From positions 1-64,000 of the forward strand of contig NZ_JANKZG010000006.1 of NCBI RefSeq assembly GCF_027568475.1: a DNA stretch of 64,000 nucleotides, given 5' to 3'. The position numbers were made by a program, and so were the translations under genes. Source of the stretch: Acinetobacter sp. HY1485. Lineage in GTDB: Bacteria > Pseudomonadota > Gammaproteobacteria > Pseudomonadales > Moraxellaceae. Of the stretch, positions 8,524 through 17,900 are shown piece by piece. The notes below the pieces were generated by a model that did not search any database, was not told the DNA's origin, and worked only from the letters and a program-made list of their open reading frames with translations. Position 1 is the stretch's first letter; each line of letters opens with the position of its first letter.

Positions 8524-11052
8524 TTTACGCATTAAACGACGTTTTGCATTTTGAGCAGCAAGTGCTTCAAGCGCTTGTTTTAGTTCTTCATCAGTAAATT
8601 GTGTAATATGCTTTAACATTTGTAAGGTAGCATCATCTAAAACAAGATTGGCATATTGCGCAACATTAGCAAAATTCTGATCAAATTCTAAAAAGCCTTT
8701 TTCGTTAGTGCTGATATATTGCTTTTGCGTTAGAACTTTTAAGAAACTTTGAAACAACGGCTTATCAAAAAATTCAGGCGAATTGTATTCATACAATACA
8801 GATAAGCGTTGTCCTAATAAGTAGCTTAAATCTTCGACTTGTTTGGCAGTGATATTACCTGAACCACGTTGCGTGATAATCGCAAGCGTCATGTAATAGC
8901 GTTCGATACTTTGTTTAACCGATGCCCCTAAAATCACAAGTTGATTATGTGCTTCTGAATTAGGTAATGGGCTATGCAAATCACCTGATTTATCGGTGGT
9001 GATGAGCTCAGTTTTAAGCATCGCATCAACATAATGTTCTACAGCGTCTTTAAGGTCTTCTTTTGTCCATTTTAAGTAGAGTTCTGCTTTTAAGAACGGA
9101 TAAAGCGTCACAATAATATTGGCAAGATCTTTACGGCTAATAATACCGTTTAACTCGACCAATGACGCAATAAGTGATGGCATGATGAACGCATGCAAAA
9201 TATTATTACGGAAATACGTGAGCAAAACAGCTTGACCGTCTTCAATAGCAATGATGTCGCCAAGGGCATGAGGTACACGTTTAATAAGTTTAAGTTTTAA
9301 ACCATAGCGAATTATTTCTTCACCCGACAAGTGCGTTGTTTCTGTACGCTGATCGTAAGGTAACGCAAGTGATAGATCACGGTAAGTATCAAGCTGTTTG
9401 ATAAACAGTTCGGCATCTAACGTGTGTTTGTCGGTAGCGAGTAAAATTAAAGAAATAAGTGATACAGGGTTAATGACCACAGCATTATTAATTTTCTCTA
9501 AGATTTCATTTGCAGAACTGGTAACAGCTGCTGATACTTCTGCAGGAATTGGATCTTCATTTTTACTAATGGTAATTTCATGTGCGTTGTGTTGCTCTAA
9601 CACTTGATCTAAAAAGACAGGCTCACCAAAGTTCAGATGGACTTTACCAAAGATACGTTCAATTTTACGTAAAGTCTTTACTAAGCCTAACACGGACTCG
9701 GCTTCTTTAGGTTTGCCTTGTAACTCACCAATATAGGTAGAACCTTCCATCAAACGCTCGTAACCAATATAAGTTGGAATAAACACAAGTGGTTTATTTT
9801 TACCTTTATTACGTAGATGGCTATGAACAGTCATGGCAAGCATGCCTGTTTTAGGCGGTAGTAAACGTCCTGTACGTGAGCGACCGCCTTCGATAAAGTA
9901 TTCAAGCGGTGTATTGCGCGACACAATACTGTATAAATATTCTTTAAATACGGTGGTGTATAAGCCACTGCCACGGAATGAACGACGAATAAAGAATGCA
10001 CCGCCACCACGTAAAAATTGACCCACAAACGGCAAGTTTAAATTATCACCTGCGGCAATATAAGGCACCATTAAGCCACGACGATGAATCACATAAGATA
10101 AAAGTAAGTAGTCGATGTGGCTACGGTGGCAAGGTGTATAAACGATTTGATAGTCTTTTGCTAACTCGCGTACGGTATTAAAATTATGTACTTCGACGCC
10201 GTCATAAAGCTGGGTCCACAGACGAGTGAGCATCATATCGGCAAAACGTACAGTAGAATATGAATAATCAGAAATAATTTCTTTAATACATCCAATTGCA
10301 CGTCGTTCTGCTTCAAACATGCTAATTTTACTGCGCGTACTTTCACGACGAATTGCATCTTGTACATCAGGTGCTTTGATAATGCTATGCATCACATTGC
10401 GACGGTCTGATAAATCAGGTCCAAGTACGGCTTCACGTTGACGATCTAAATATTGATTAAGATGATGAATAATGTAAGTGGGTGCTGATAAATTTGGATG
10501 TTGCGTTTTGGCAGTATTAAGTAGTTCTTGTAAAGATTGTTCGGGATGAAATTCTAAAAATGACTGACGACCGTGCATCCCAATGTTAATTAATTGTTTA
10601 ACTTTGCTTGGTGTTGCCCATGTGTCTGTAAATAATAATTTAAACAGTGAATCTTCTTTATCAGGCGAACGACCCCAAAGAATGGTCACAGGAATAATTT
10701 TAATATCTGTATGCGGATGTTTTTCTAAGTATTCGACAAGACGGATTAAACGCGGTGGTAATGAGTTTTTATGTTGAAGTGCACTTGGGTCGGGTTGTTG
10801 CAAAAAGAAAACCGATGTTTTTTCGGTCATCCCATCAAGTTCTAATGGTTCTAAAGCAGCAGGGAGTTTTAAACGCCGTGTTTCGCCATCAACGACTAGT
10901 GCATTACTGCGTGAATAATTTTGTAGCACGTAACACACATGTGTTTTAGGCTCTTCAGCAGGGACATCGCCAAGAACGCGCGGTTTCACCACAAGATCAA
11001 GCATTTTGCTTGATAATCTGCGATATATTTGACCAAAGCTATTCTTGGGCAT
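8509..11052 (-). CDS. plsB: Glycerol-3-phosphate 1-O-acyltransferase PlsB
   Basis: This membrane-associated enzyme adds the first acyl chain to sn-glycerol-3-phosphate in phospholipid synthesis. The catalytic HxxxxD motif is H309 to D314, and the substrate-binding blocks GGAFFIRRSF and EGGRSRTG follow. At 847 residues it is the usual length. The C-terminus is strongly basic (RRLMRKSKKK). AGGAG lies 5 nt before the ATG. It is divergent from tesB, with about 200 bp between the coding regions. Confidence 0.96.
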   Translation of the reverse strand: MPKNSFGQIYRRLSSKMLDLVVKPRVLGDVPAEEPKTHVCYVLQNYSRSNALVVDGETRRLKLPAALEPLELDGMTEKTSVFFLQQPDPSALQHKNSLPPRLIRLVEYLEKHPHTDIKIIPVTILWGRSPDKEDSLFKLLFTDTWATPSKVKQLINIGMHGRQSFLEFHPEQSLQELLNTAKTQHPNLSAPTYIIHHLNQYLDRQREAVLGPDLSDRRNVMHSIIKAPDVQDAIRRESTRSKISMFEAERRAIGCIKEIISDYSYSTVRFADMMLTRLWTQLYDGVEVHNFNTVRELAKDYQIVYTPCHRSHIDYLLLSYVIHRRGLMVPYIAAGDNLNLPFVGQFLRGGGAFFIRRSFRGSGLYTTVFKEYLYSIVSRNTPLEYFIEGGRSRTGRLLPPKTGMLAMTVHSHLRNKGKNKPLVFIPTYIGYERLMEGSTYIGELQGKPKEAESVLGLVKTLRKIERIFGKVHLNFGEPVFLDQVLEQHNAHEITISKNEDPIPAEVSAAVTSSANEILEKINNAVVINPVSLISLILLATDKHTLDAELFIKQLDTYRDLSLALPYDQRTETTHLSGEEIIRYGLKLKLIKRVPHALGDIIAIEDGQAVLLTYFRNNILHAFIMPSLIASLVELNGIISRKDLANIIVTLYPFLKAELYLKWTKEDLKDAVEHYVDAMLKTELITTDKSGDLHSPLPNSEAHNQLVILGASVKQSIERYYMTLAIITQRGSGNITAKQVEDLSYLLGQRLSVLYEYNSPEFFDKPLFQSFLKVLTQKQYISTNEKGFLEFDQNFANVAQYANLVLDDATLQMLKHITQFTDEELKQALEALAAQNAKRRLMRKSKKK

Positions 11053-11249
11053 AAAAACTCCTGTTTAAACGGAACCGTCAATTTTGCGAATTGGCAATTT
11101 TAACCAAAATATTGCGCCTTTAGTGTAATTTTCCTAAAAAAAAGCGGTTTTTGTAGCATTTAAGTACCTTTTGAGCGCTTATGCGACCATGAAAAACATC
11201 AATATGTGGCAAAATACAGCAGAAATAAAAATGAGTGGTATGGAATAAC

Positions 11250-12119
11250 ATGACAGCACTAACGCAAGAATTAGTCGATTTATTAACTTTAGAACGTGTC
11301 GAAGACCATATTTTCCGTGGTCAAAGTCAAAATATTGTAGGTAAGCGAATTTTTGGTGGACAATTATTAGGACAAGCACTTCGAGCAGCCGCTTATACAA
11401 CTGATCGCCCTGCGCATTCTATGCATGCGTATTTTTTGTTTGGGGGCGATGTCAATGAGCCTGTGGTATATGAAGTTGATCGCTTGCGTGATGGCAAAAG
11501 TTTAGTTAGCCGTCAAGTACGTGCGATTCAGCATGGACGTACTATTTTTACCGCAATGGTTTCTTTTGCACCGTTAGAAGAAGGATTAGAGTACCAACAT
11601 CCACAGCCAAATTATCCTGCCCCTGAAGAATTAAAAACTGAACAAGAAATTAAAGCAGAATTTGCGCCATCTGTGCCTGCACCCATTCGTAAAATGTTTA
11701 TGCGTGAACGTCATGTTGAGTTTCGTCCTGTGCATGGTGTAAAAAACTTTTTCCATCCAAAGCCTGAAGCGCCGTTTTATGCGCATTACGTGCGTACGCA
11801 TGAAGCGCTACCACAGCAAGATGATGCATTACATCAAGCCATTATTGCATTTTATTCAGATTTTACCTTGATGACCACGGCATTGCGTCCACATGGGTTA
11901 GGTTATTTATCACCAAATTTACAGTGTGCGAGCATTGACCACGCCATTTATTTTCATAAACCACTACGCGCCGATGAGTGGATGCTATATGACATGGAAG
12001 CAAGTGTAACGGCAAATTCACGCGGTTTAAACTATGGTCGTATGTGGCAAAACGGACAGCTTGTTTGTAGTACAGTACAAGAAGGACTCATCCGACTACG
12101 TGAAACAGAAGCACAATAA
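11250..12119 (+). CDS. tesB: Acyl-CoA thioesterase II
   Basis: This double hot-dog thioesterase hydrolyses medium- and long-chain acyl-CoA. It aligns along its length with E. coli TesB: FRGQSQN near the start, FGGQLLGQAL, TIDHA-type SIDHAIYFHKP, and the C-terminal STVQEGLIR. An in-frame GTG exists at 11235. I prefer the ATG at 11250, where the protein begins MTALTQELVDLL as in the family and has a GGA 5 nt upstream. This gives 289 residues. It is a single gene divergent from plsB. Confidence 0.93.
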   Translation: MTALTQELVDLLTLERVEDHIFRGQSQNIVGKRIFGGQLLGQALRAAAYTTDRPAHSMHAYFLFGGDVNEPVVYEVDRLRDGKSLVSRQVRAIQHGRTIFTAMVSFAPLEEGLEYQHPQPNYPAPEELKTEQEIKAEFAPSVPAPIRKMFMRERHVEFRPVHGVKNFFHPKPEAPFYAHYVRTHEALPQQDDALHQAIIAFYSDFTLMTTALRPHGLGYLSPNLQCASIDHAIYFHKPLRADEWMLYDMEASVTANSRGLNYGRMWQNGQLVCSTVQEGLIRLRETEAQ

Positions 12120-12212
12120 GCCACGTTAATTCATAATGTTATCAGAAATAATTTCTTGTTTAGCTTTAATGAATATGATTAATTGCACGAAGCATGAAGA
12201 GAATGGATAAAT

Positions 12213-13451
12213 ATGAGTTTAAATACACAAATTTTTATTGCTGCTGTGCTGGGAATTGCATTTGGCTTTTTTTTAAGGCTATACCCAGAATTTATATTTT
12301 TTGATGGCAGTATTTATACACTTGGTATTGTAAGTGGCATTTTTATTGGCTTTTTAAAAATGTTGCTTGTGCCATTGGTTTTTACTTCTATTGTGGTTGG
12401 GGTTGCAAGTTTAGAATCGGGACAACAACTCGGTAAAGTGTGGAAAGTGACACTGATGTGTAGCTTTACCACAATGAGCTTATCATTGGGGTTAGGGTTA
12501 TTGTGTGCACACATCTTTGAAGTTGGAAAAGGTATGGATGTTGCAATTTTCCAAACGGCAATGCAACAGTACCAAAATACAACGCAAAACTTAGATAGTT
12601 CATCGTTTTTAACTAACTTTGTGCAACATACACTGATTAACCCATTTAAAGCATTTAGCGATGGTAACGTACTTGCCATTGTTGTCTTTGCAATGTTGAT
12701 TGGTTTGGCATTGGTGTATGGCGGTAAGCGTTTTCAGACCATTCGTAAAGTGAATGAAGAATTTTTTGATTTGACCATGATGTTGGTTGAATGGGTAATG
12801 AAAATTGCGCCGTTGGGTATTTTTGCGTTACTTGCAAAATTGATTGCCAAAGAAGATATTTCGATTTTAAGCCGTGTGGCTGAATTTGCTGTAATTGTAA
12901 CAGGTACAACCATTTTCCATGGCTTAGTGGTTTTGCCGTTGTTGCTTTGGGTGTTTGGACGTATGTCACCTTTGAAATTTTTTAAAGGGACGCGTGTTGC
13001 TTTATTAACCGCTTTTGCTACAAGCTCTAGTTCTGCAACTATGCCACTAAGTATTAAAAGTGTACAAGAAAACTTAGGTGTACGCCCACAAATTGCAGGC
13101 TTTGTAATTCCATTAGGTTCGCATTTAAATATGGATGGTACGGCACTTTATGAAGCTGCTGCTGCCTTATTTGTTGCAAATTTAATTGGTTTAGATTTAA
13201 GTTTAACGCAACAAATTATTGTGTGTTTAACTGCAATGCTTGCTTCACTAGGTGCACCCGGTATTCCAAGTGCAGGTATGGTTACCATGATTATGGTATT
13301 ACAATCTGTAGGGTTACCTGCCGAAGCAATTGCTATTTTACTGCCAATTGACCGTTTATTAGATACAGTGAGAACTGTGGTGAATGTGCAAGGCGATATG
13401 ATGGTAAGTGTGGTAGTGGATCGGTACACTAAACCTGAAACAGTAGAATAA
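12213..13451 (+). CDS. Dicarboxylate/amino acid:cation symporter
   Basis: This is an inner-membrane transporter of the DAACS/glutamate-transporter family, 412 residues with eight helices and two re-entrant hairpins. Family signatures are the serine-rich hairpin tip TSSSSATMPLS, the NMDGTALYEA motif in TM7 and the second hairpin GAPGIPSAG. The substrate is probably glutamate, aspartate or C4-dicarboxylate coupled to H+ or Na+, and cannot be refined. It stands alone, about 95 nt after tesB. A weak hairpin follows it with no T run. Confidence 0.92.
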   Translation: MSLNTQIFIAAVLGIAFGFFLRLYPEFIFFDGSIYTLGIVSGIFIGFLKMLLVPLVFTSIVVGVASLESGQQLGKVWKVTLMCSFTTMSLSLGLGLLCAHIFEVGKGMDVAIFQTAMQQYQNTTQNLDSSSFLTNFVQHTLINPFKAFSDGNVLAIVVFAMLIGLALVYGGKRFQTIRKVNEEFFDLTMMLVEWVMKIAPLGIFALLAKLIAKEDISILSRVAEFAVIVTGTTIFHGLVVLPLLLWVFGRMSPLKFFKGTRVALLTAFATSSSSATMPLSIKSVQENLGVRPQIAGFVIPLGSHLNMDGTALYEAAAALFVANLIGLDLSLTQQIIVCLTAMLASLGAPGIPSAGMVTMIMVLQSVGLPAEAIAILLPIDRLLDTVRTVVNVQGDMMVSVVVDRYTKPETVE

Positions 13452-13525
13452 GTCTAAAGGGTGATGCTGCACAATGTTGTATCACCTTAATGTAATAATA
13501 TAACAAATAAAACCGCAAAAGTAGT

Positions 13526-13554
13526 TGCAAATGAAAACACTTCTCATTTATTAT
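13526..13554 (+). promoter_or_regulatory. tonB promoter with Fur-like box in the spacer
   Basis: TTGCAA (13526-13531) and TATTAT (13549-13554) are separated by exactly 17 bp. The box AATGAAAACACTTCTCATT (13530-13548) fills the spacer. It matches the Fur-type pattern AATGAgAATcATTcTCATT at about 15 of 19 positions. It lies 34 nt before the tonB start. Repression by Fur when iron is sufficient is the natural inference. Confidence 0.72.
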
Positions 13555-13587
13555 GACCGCATCCTATGTCGTAGGTTTTAAAGTGCT

Positions 13588-14364
13588 ATGAGTCAAACAT
13601 CTACAATTTCTAGTCCAATTCCTAAAGCAACTGTAGTTGCACTTTTGGTAATTGCAGGGCATGTGGGTGCATTTTTAGCGCTTGAACAAATGAAACCCAT
13701 TGATATTAAACCGATTAAAAAAGACCCTATTCAGGTTCATTTTGTTAAAATTGTAGAGCCGCCGAAACCAAAAATTGAGCCACCAAAGCCCAAGGTAGAG
13801 CCAAAAAAAGAAATTAAAGAAGTCAAAATTACCAAGCAAACACCGCCACCACCTAAAAAAGAAGAAAAAATTCAGCCCGTTAAAAAATCGCCTGCACCAA
13901 AGCAAGTGAAACAAGTTGAAAAACCACAACCTAAACCTGAACCACAGCCAATTGTACAAAAAACAGAGCCGAAAATTGTAGAACAAGTTAGACCTGTGCA
14001 AGAAAAACCAGTACAACAACCTGCACCTGCACCTGCACCTGCACCTGCACCTGCACCTGCACCTGCACCTGTAGATCATACACCTAAAACGGTTTCAATT
14101 GGTGGGGCAGGTATTCAGTGGGGTCGTTCACCAAACTTGTCGTACGACGCAAGTGATTTACAAGGATCACCACGTTCTGTCACAGTATTAATTGAAGCCA
14201 ATGAAAAAGGCAAAGTGACTAATGTTCAAATTGTAAAAAGTTCTGGTATTTCTGCTTTAGACGAAAAAGTACTGCGTGCTGTACGTGGTGCAAAATTTAA
14301 ACCTTACAAGGAAAATGGCGTAGCGTATCCAATACGTGCCCAACAACCTTTTGCTTTAACTTAA
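13588..14364 (+). CDS. tonB: Energy-transducing protein TonB
   Basis: TonB links the inner-membrane proton-driven ExbB/ExbD motor to outer-membrane receptors. The 258-residue protein has one N-terminal membrane helix (about 16-33). A long Pro/Lys/Glu-rich periplasmic spacer follows, with PKPKIEPPKPK-type runs and eight PA dipeptides. The C-terminal TonB domain includes SVTVLIEANEKGKVTNVQI and the YP-type segment near the end. It is first in tonB-exbB-exbD. The receptors it would serve include those at 28,174-30,285 and 31,009-33,219. Confidence 0.94.
   Translation: MSQTSTISSPIPKATVVALLVIAGHVGAFLALEQMKPIDIKPIKKDPIQVHFVKIVEPPKPKIEPPKPKVEPKKEIKEVKITKQTPPPPKKEEKIQPVKKSPAPKQVKQVEKPQPKPEPQPIVQKTEPKIVEQVRPVQEKPVQQPAPAPAPAPAPAPAPAPVDHTPKTVSIGGAGIQWGRSPNLSYDASDLQGSPRSVTVLIEANEKGKVTNVQIVKSSGISALDEKVLRAVRGAKFKPYKENGVAYPIRAQQPFALT
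14020..14073 (+). repeat. Hexanucleotide repeat CCTGCA x8 in tonB
   Basis: Eight perfect CCTGCA units are followed by one CCTGTA and encode (Pro-Ala)8 and Pro-Val in the periplasmic spacer of TonB. The unit is six bases, so a change in copy number would alter spacer length and keep the frame. Confidence 0.95.
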
Positions 14365-14380
14365 ATAATGGAGTTCAACC

Positions 14381-14941
14381 ATGAACTTTTCAGTGTATTG
14401 GCAAAATGCAGACGCCGTAAGTAAAACGCTGTATTTTGTACTTGTGATTATGTCGATTGCCACATGGACAATCTTTGTTATACGTTTGATGGGAACAAGG
14501 CAGTTAAAACAACATGCGTTTAACCACTTAGAACAAGCACTGAACCAACTTAAAGCAAAATTATCATTACTTTCTTTAGATGAGCGTAAAACGGTTGCTG
14601 AACAAAGTTTATTACGCACTATTTCTGAACAAAAAACGAAAGCTGAAAAAGGTGTGGCTGTTTTAGGAACGATTGCTTCGATTGCGCCTTTTATGGGTTT
14701 GTTTGGTACGGTGTGGGGAATTTTTCACGCATTGGTGGCAGTAGGTAAAAGTGGACAAGCAGGCTTAGCACAAGTGGCAACACCTGTGGGTGAAGCACTC
14801 ATCATGACAGGTTTGGGTCTTGCAGTCGCAATTCCTGCGGTATTAGCGTACAACATTTGTGTACGTGCAAATCGTGCATTGGCACATGGTTTAAATGATA
14901 AAGCGCATCAACTATTAATTGACGTAATGTTGGATAAATAA
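14381..14941 (+). CDS. exbB: Biopolymer transport protein ExbB
   Basis: ExbB forms the pentameric proton-channel scaffold of the TonB motor. It has 186 residues with three membrane helices. The MotA/TolQ/ExbB signature is present (APFMGLFGTVWGI, then EALIMTGLGLAVAIPAVLAYN). GGAG lies 7 nt before the ATG, and the gene follows tonB by 16 nt and precedes exbD by 1 nt. Confidence 0.94.
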   Translation: MNFSVYWQNADAVSKTLYFVLVIMSIATWTIFVIRLMGTRQLKQHAFNHLEQALNQLKAKLSLLSLDERKTVAEQSLLRTISEQKTKAEKGVAVLGTIASIAPFMGLFGTVWGIFHALVAVGKSGQAGLAQVATPVGEALIMTGLGLAVAIPAVLAYNICVRANRALAHGLNDKAHQLLIDVMLDK

Positions 14942-14942
14942 T

Positions 14943-15347
14943 ATGGCATTTCAATTAGGTGAAGATCACGACTCAGGTATGAATGATATGAACCTCATTC
15001 CACTCATTGATATTATGTTGGTATTAATGATTATTTTCTTAGTCACGGCAACCGTTGCAAATCCATCTATTCCGCTGACTTTACCTAAAACAACTGCTGA
15101 AATTACGGCACCACCACCACAAGCTATTACCATCAGTATTAATGCAGATGGGCAAGTGGCTTGGAATAATCAAATGGTGTCGTTAGAGGAACTTTCTACA
15201 CGTTTTAACCAAGCAGGTGAACAAGCACAAAAGCCAACTGTACAGTTACGTGCAGATAAACAAACACGTTACGATATGGTGGCACAAGTGATGTCTCGCG
15301 CAAGTGAAGCAGGTTTAGGTGATTTATCTTTTATGACGGATCACTAA
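14943..15347 (+). CDS. exbD: Biopolymer transport protein ExbD
   Basis: ExbD sits inside the ExbB pentamer. It has 134 residues: a short cytoplasmic N-terminus, one membrane helix with the proton-carrying Asp (NLIPLIDIMLVLMIIF) and a periplasmic domain. The start ATG follows the exbB stop by one base. It is the last gene of the operon, before a strong terminator. Confidence 0.94.
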   Translation: MAFQLGEDHDSGMNDMNLIPLIDIMLVLMIIFLVTATVANPSIPLTLPKTTAEITAPPPQAITISINADGQVAWNNQMVSLEELSTRFNQAGEQAQKPTVQLRADKQTRYDMVAQVMSRASEAGLGDLSFMTDH

Positions 15348-15350
15348 AGA

Positions 15351-15378
15351 AAAGCCTCCATGTTTGGAGGCTTTTTTT
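15351..15378. terminator. Bidirectional terminator, exbD/msrA
   Basis: The stem AAAGCCTCC / GGAGGCTTT with loop ATGTTT is followed by T residues on the + strand, and A residues on the left give a short U run on the minus strand. It separates exbD from convergent msrA. Confidence 0.9.
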
Positions 15379-15895
15379 ATTTCATGAGATGTTGAAATTT
15401 TTTGCGTAACTTAAGTAGTTTGGGTGGAATGGCAAAGTTACAGTAACCTTGCTCAGGATTTTTGGCATAGAAATTTTGATGATATTCTTCTGCTTTATAA
15501 AAAGTAGGAACAGGTTCAAGTTGAGTCACTACATCAAGATCTTCTGATTTTAAATCATTAATCATTTGCTCAGCTTGCTGTTTTTGGCTGTCATCATAGT
15601 AATAGATCACAGAACGATATTGTGTGCCAATATCATTGCCTTGACGGTTTAACGTAGTTGGGTCGTGCATACCAAAAAAAACATTAAGTAGGTCTTGGTA
15701 GCTAATTTGAGTTTCGTCAAAATCAATTTTAACGACTTCGGCATGTCCTGTAACACCTGTACAGACTGCTTCATAAGAGGGATTTTGCGTTTTACCCCCT
15801 GCGTAACCACTTTCTACTTTAAGTACACCGCGCAGTTCGTTTAAAACTGCTTCGATGCACCAAAAGCAACCACCACCAAAAAGTGCTTGTTTCAT
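15377..15895 (-). CDS. msrA: Peptide-methionine (S)-S-oxide reductase MsrA
   Basis: MsrA reduces methionine-S-sulfoxide in proteins and free methionine. The catalytic motif GCFWC has Cys10 as the nucleophile. [25 protein letters not shown] and the conserved [12 protein letters not shown] segment confirm the family. At 172 residues it is a single-domain enzyme without a fused MsrB. It follows the lipoprotein gene by 2 nt on the same strand, suggesting one transcript. Confidence 0.96.
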   Translation of the reverse strand: MKQALFGGGCFWCIEAVLNELRGVLKVESGYAGGKTQNPSYEAVCTGVTGHAEVVKIDFDETQISYQDLLNVFFGMHDPTTLNRQGNDIGTQYRSVIYYYDDSQKQQAEQMINDLKSEDLDVVTQLEPVPTFYKAEEYHQNFYAKNPEQGYCNFAIPPKLLKLRKKFQHLMK

Positions 15896-15897
15896 GA

Positions 15898-16356
15898 TTA
15901 TTTTACCTTTTTAAAAATATAAAGAGAGGCCATAGAACCATCTATTTTTTTGCCTTCAGTATCCAACATGGTAATTTGGTTATCTTCAAGCAGATATTGA
16001 TACTTTTCTTCTTTATCATGAGCAATCACTTTATTACCCTCTATTGTGATTTTGCCCTTTGTGACTAAAGGTTTGTCATCACGCCCTTCATAAGTTTCTG
16101 TAAGAACATAGGTATGATTTGCTTTAAGTTCAAGTACAGTTTTAATACCATCACAGTCTGCACATGGCAATTCACCTTGATAAGTACCTGTCCAATTTGT
16201 AGATGCAGGTGCTGCGTTTGGAGCAGAAGCAGGCGTTTCAATTGGTGAGGACGCGGTTACAGGTGCTGTTCCTTTTGGTACAGGCATCTCATTTTGTTTA
16301 GAACAAGCGACTAATCCAGTACTAACTAACGCACATGCTAAGATCATTTTTTTCAT
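15898..16356 (-). CDS. NlpE N-terminal-domain lipoprotein
   Basis: This is an outer-membrane-directed lipoprotein of 152 residues. A lipobox LVAC places the lipidated Cys at residue 18, followed by a Pro/Ala/Thr-rich linker and one NlpE-type domain with the PCADCDG motif (CxxC). In E. coli, NlpE senses surface contact and copper and has a second domain that is missing here. The copper or Cpx role is therefore only a family association. It lies just upstream of msrA. Confidence 0.78.
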   Translation of the reverse strand: MKKMILACALVSTGLVACSKQNEMPVPKGTAPVTASSPIETPASAPNAAPASTNWTGTYQGELPCADCDGIKTVLELKANHTYVLTETYEGRDDKPLVTKGKITIEGNKVIAHDKEEKYQYLLEDNQITMLDTEGKKIDGSMASLYIFKKVK

Positions 16357-16423
16357 TAATTATCCTCCAATTTAAAAGAAATCAGCTTAAAAGAGCTATT
16401 TTTAGAAGAAAAGTAGAGATATG

Positions 16424-17413
16424 TTACGGTAATCCTTTTCGTATATTTTCTGAGTATTGTTTACTCGTTTGATTTTGTTGTTGTGTACGTGGATTAACGT
16501 ATGCGTGTTGATACCACTGTTTTATTGTCCATTGCTGATTAAGCGCATGGTGATCGTACAAGTAATTGGGCAAGTAACCCGAAACCAAAATACGGTAATC
16601 TTTAGGCAATGGTTCTTGGCTAATGCGCTGTGCCATATCAAAAATAAGCGTGGTGCAGTTACTTGTAAGCGTGTTATACCAACGTGGTTGGTGTGCGAGT
16701 TCTTGAGCTGTTGTTAGGTATTCTAAAAATAGCTCTTGGGCAAGAGGTTTAGACAGTTGAATAGGAAAAAAATAGACTTGTTCGCCTCTTATATTACTTC
16801 TAAGATACAAAATATCTCTTTCATCTGCAGCCACTAAATTTAGCTCAAATTTTCTAAAAAATCCGCCTAAAGCCGAAAAACTCTCGTTACGTTCTTTACG
16901 TATTTCAATAGAAAAAACTAAAGGACGTTGATGTGCAAAGTTAAAGCTAACCAATGTATGGGCAATTTGAGGACCCATCCAATACGACGTAATGACGTTA
17001 ACGCCTGTAATCTCATCAAGATTATAAGTTCGTGTTTCCCAATGCTCTGTAAAGTTGTTTTTGCTGTGCCAATCAAAATTTCTAACATTATGTAAAGTAA
17101 TTTGATGGTTGTGTTGTTCAACAGAAAGCAGTTTTGAAACTTCGGGACTCCAATCACGGTTTTGCTGTGGTTCAATATTAAAATACCAAAGCAAACTACA
17201 GGTAACAAAGATAAAAAAGAAGAAGAAACGCGAGTAAATTGCGATATAGAGTGCAAATAAAATTGCGCCAATGATCAGCACATATTTGCCAAAAGGTTGT
17301 TGGTAAAAAATGGCAAAGCATAACCAAAGTGTAAATCCAATTATGCTCGTAATAAAAAGAACATGCCCTATGGCTAGGGCATAACTGTTATTTTTGATAT
17401 GTTGCAAATTCAA
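16424..17413 (-). CDS. DUF4105 (Lnb-type) membrane protein
   Basis: This protein has 329 residues. Three hydrophobic segments cover about residues 12-70, followed by a soluble region resembling DUF4105, the N-terminal periplasmic domain of Lnb proteins. It contains the invariant-looking SNCTTLIFDMAQR segment and a Cys in that motif that could be a nucleophile. Family function is not settled; a cysteine-peptidase-like fold is an inference. Its start overlaps the last 26 nt of folA, so it is probably translated from the thyA-folA transcript. Confidence 0.75.
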   Translation of the reverse strand: MNLQHIKNNSYALAIGHVLFITSIIGFTLWLCFAIFYQQPFGKYVLIIGAILFALYIAIYSRFFFFFIFVTCSLLWYFNIEPQQNRDWSPEVSKLLSVEQHNHQITLHNVRNFDWHSKNNFTEHWETRTYNLDEITGVNVITSYWMGPQIAHTLVSFNFAHQRPLVFSIEIRKERNESFSALGGFFRKFELNLVAADERDILYLRSNIRGEQVYFFPIQLSKPLAQELFLEYLTTAQELAHQPRWYNTLTSNCTTLIFDMAQRISQEPLPKDYRILVSGYLPNYLYDHHALNQQWTIKQWYQHAYVNPRTQQQNQTSKQYSENIRKGLP

Positions 17414-17900
17414 ATTGAATTCCAGATTTTTCGTCTTGTTGTTGTTCTTTCGATACTAACTTAAAATCAGCTGGAATTGCAGGATAGTGTGCGTCACCTT
17501 GTACATCAAGTGCTACATGGGTGAGCTCTAAACGATCTGCCATATCAATAGTTTGTGAAAAAATTTCACCACCACCAATAACAAAAAGACGATTCGGCTG
17601 TTCGCTTTGTTTGACGTCTGCAATGGCTTGGTCTAGGGCCTCGGGAATACTATGTGCCACTTTGGTGTTCTCAAACGACCATGTGGTATCGCGCGTAATC
17701 ACCCAATTCACACGTTTAGGTAATGCTCGACCCATAGACTCTAAGGTTTTGCGTCCCATCACTACCACACCGCCTTGTGTGATGGCTTTAAAGTGCTTCA
17801 GATCTGCCGATAAATGCCACGGTAAATCATTATTTTTACCAATACATTGTTTTTGATCCATTGCCACTACATGCACAATTTCGATGCCTTGATAACTCAT
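17388..17900 (-). CDS. folA: Dihydrofolate reductase
   Basis: FolA reduces dihydrofolate with NADPH to regenerate tetrahydrofolate, notably after thymidylate synthase. Active-site residues are visible as Trp28 and acidic Asp33 in [16 protein letters not shown]-binding segments are [13 protein letters not shown] and FVIGGGEIF. At 170 residues it is the normal chromosomal size. Its ATG overlaps the thyA stop (4 nt), so thyA and folA form an operon. Confidence 0.96.
   Translation of the reverse strand: MSYQGIEIVHVVAMDQKQCIGKNNDLPWHLSADLKHFKAITQGGVVVMGRKTLESMGRALPKRVNWVITRDTTWSFENTKVAHSIPEALDQAIADVKQSEQPNRLFVIGGGEIFSQTIDMADRLELTHVALDVQGDAHYPAIPADFKLVSKEQQQDEKSGIQFEFATYQK

Noticed and set aside
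12314-12969. Minus-strand frames opposite the symporter
   Set aside because: They are shadows of the well-supported symporter gene; no family resemblance.
13456-13492. Hairpin after the symporter gene as a terminator
   Set aside because: GGTGAT/ATCACC pairs over a long imperfect loop and no T run follows.
14020-14073. Tandem repeats as a possible CRISPR or regulatory array
   Set aside because: Units are six bases with no spacers and encode Pro-Ala in tonB.
13675-14079. Open frame on the minus strand rich in Arg, Cys, Trp and Phe
   Set aside because: It is the shadow of the Pro-Ala and Pro-Lys codons of tonB read backwards. The composition is unlike a real protein and there is no ribosome binding site.
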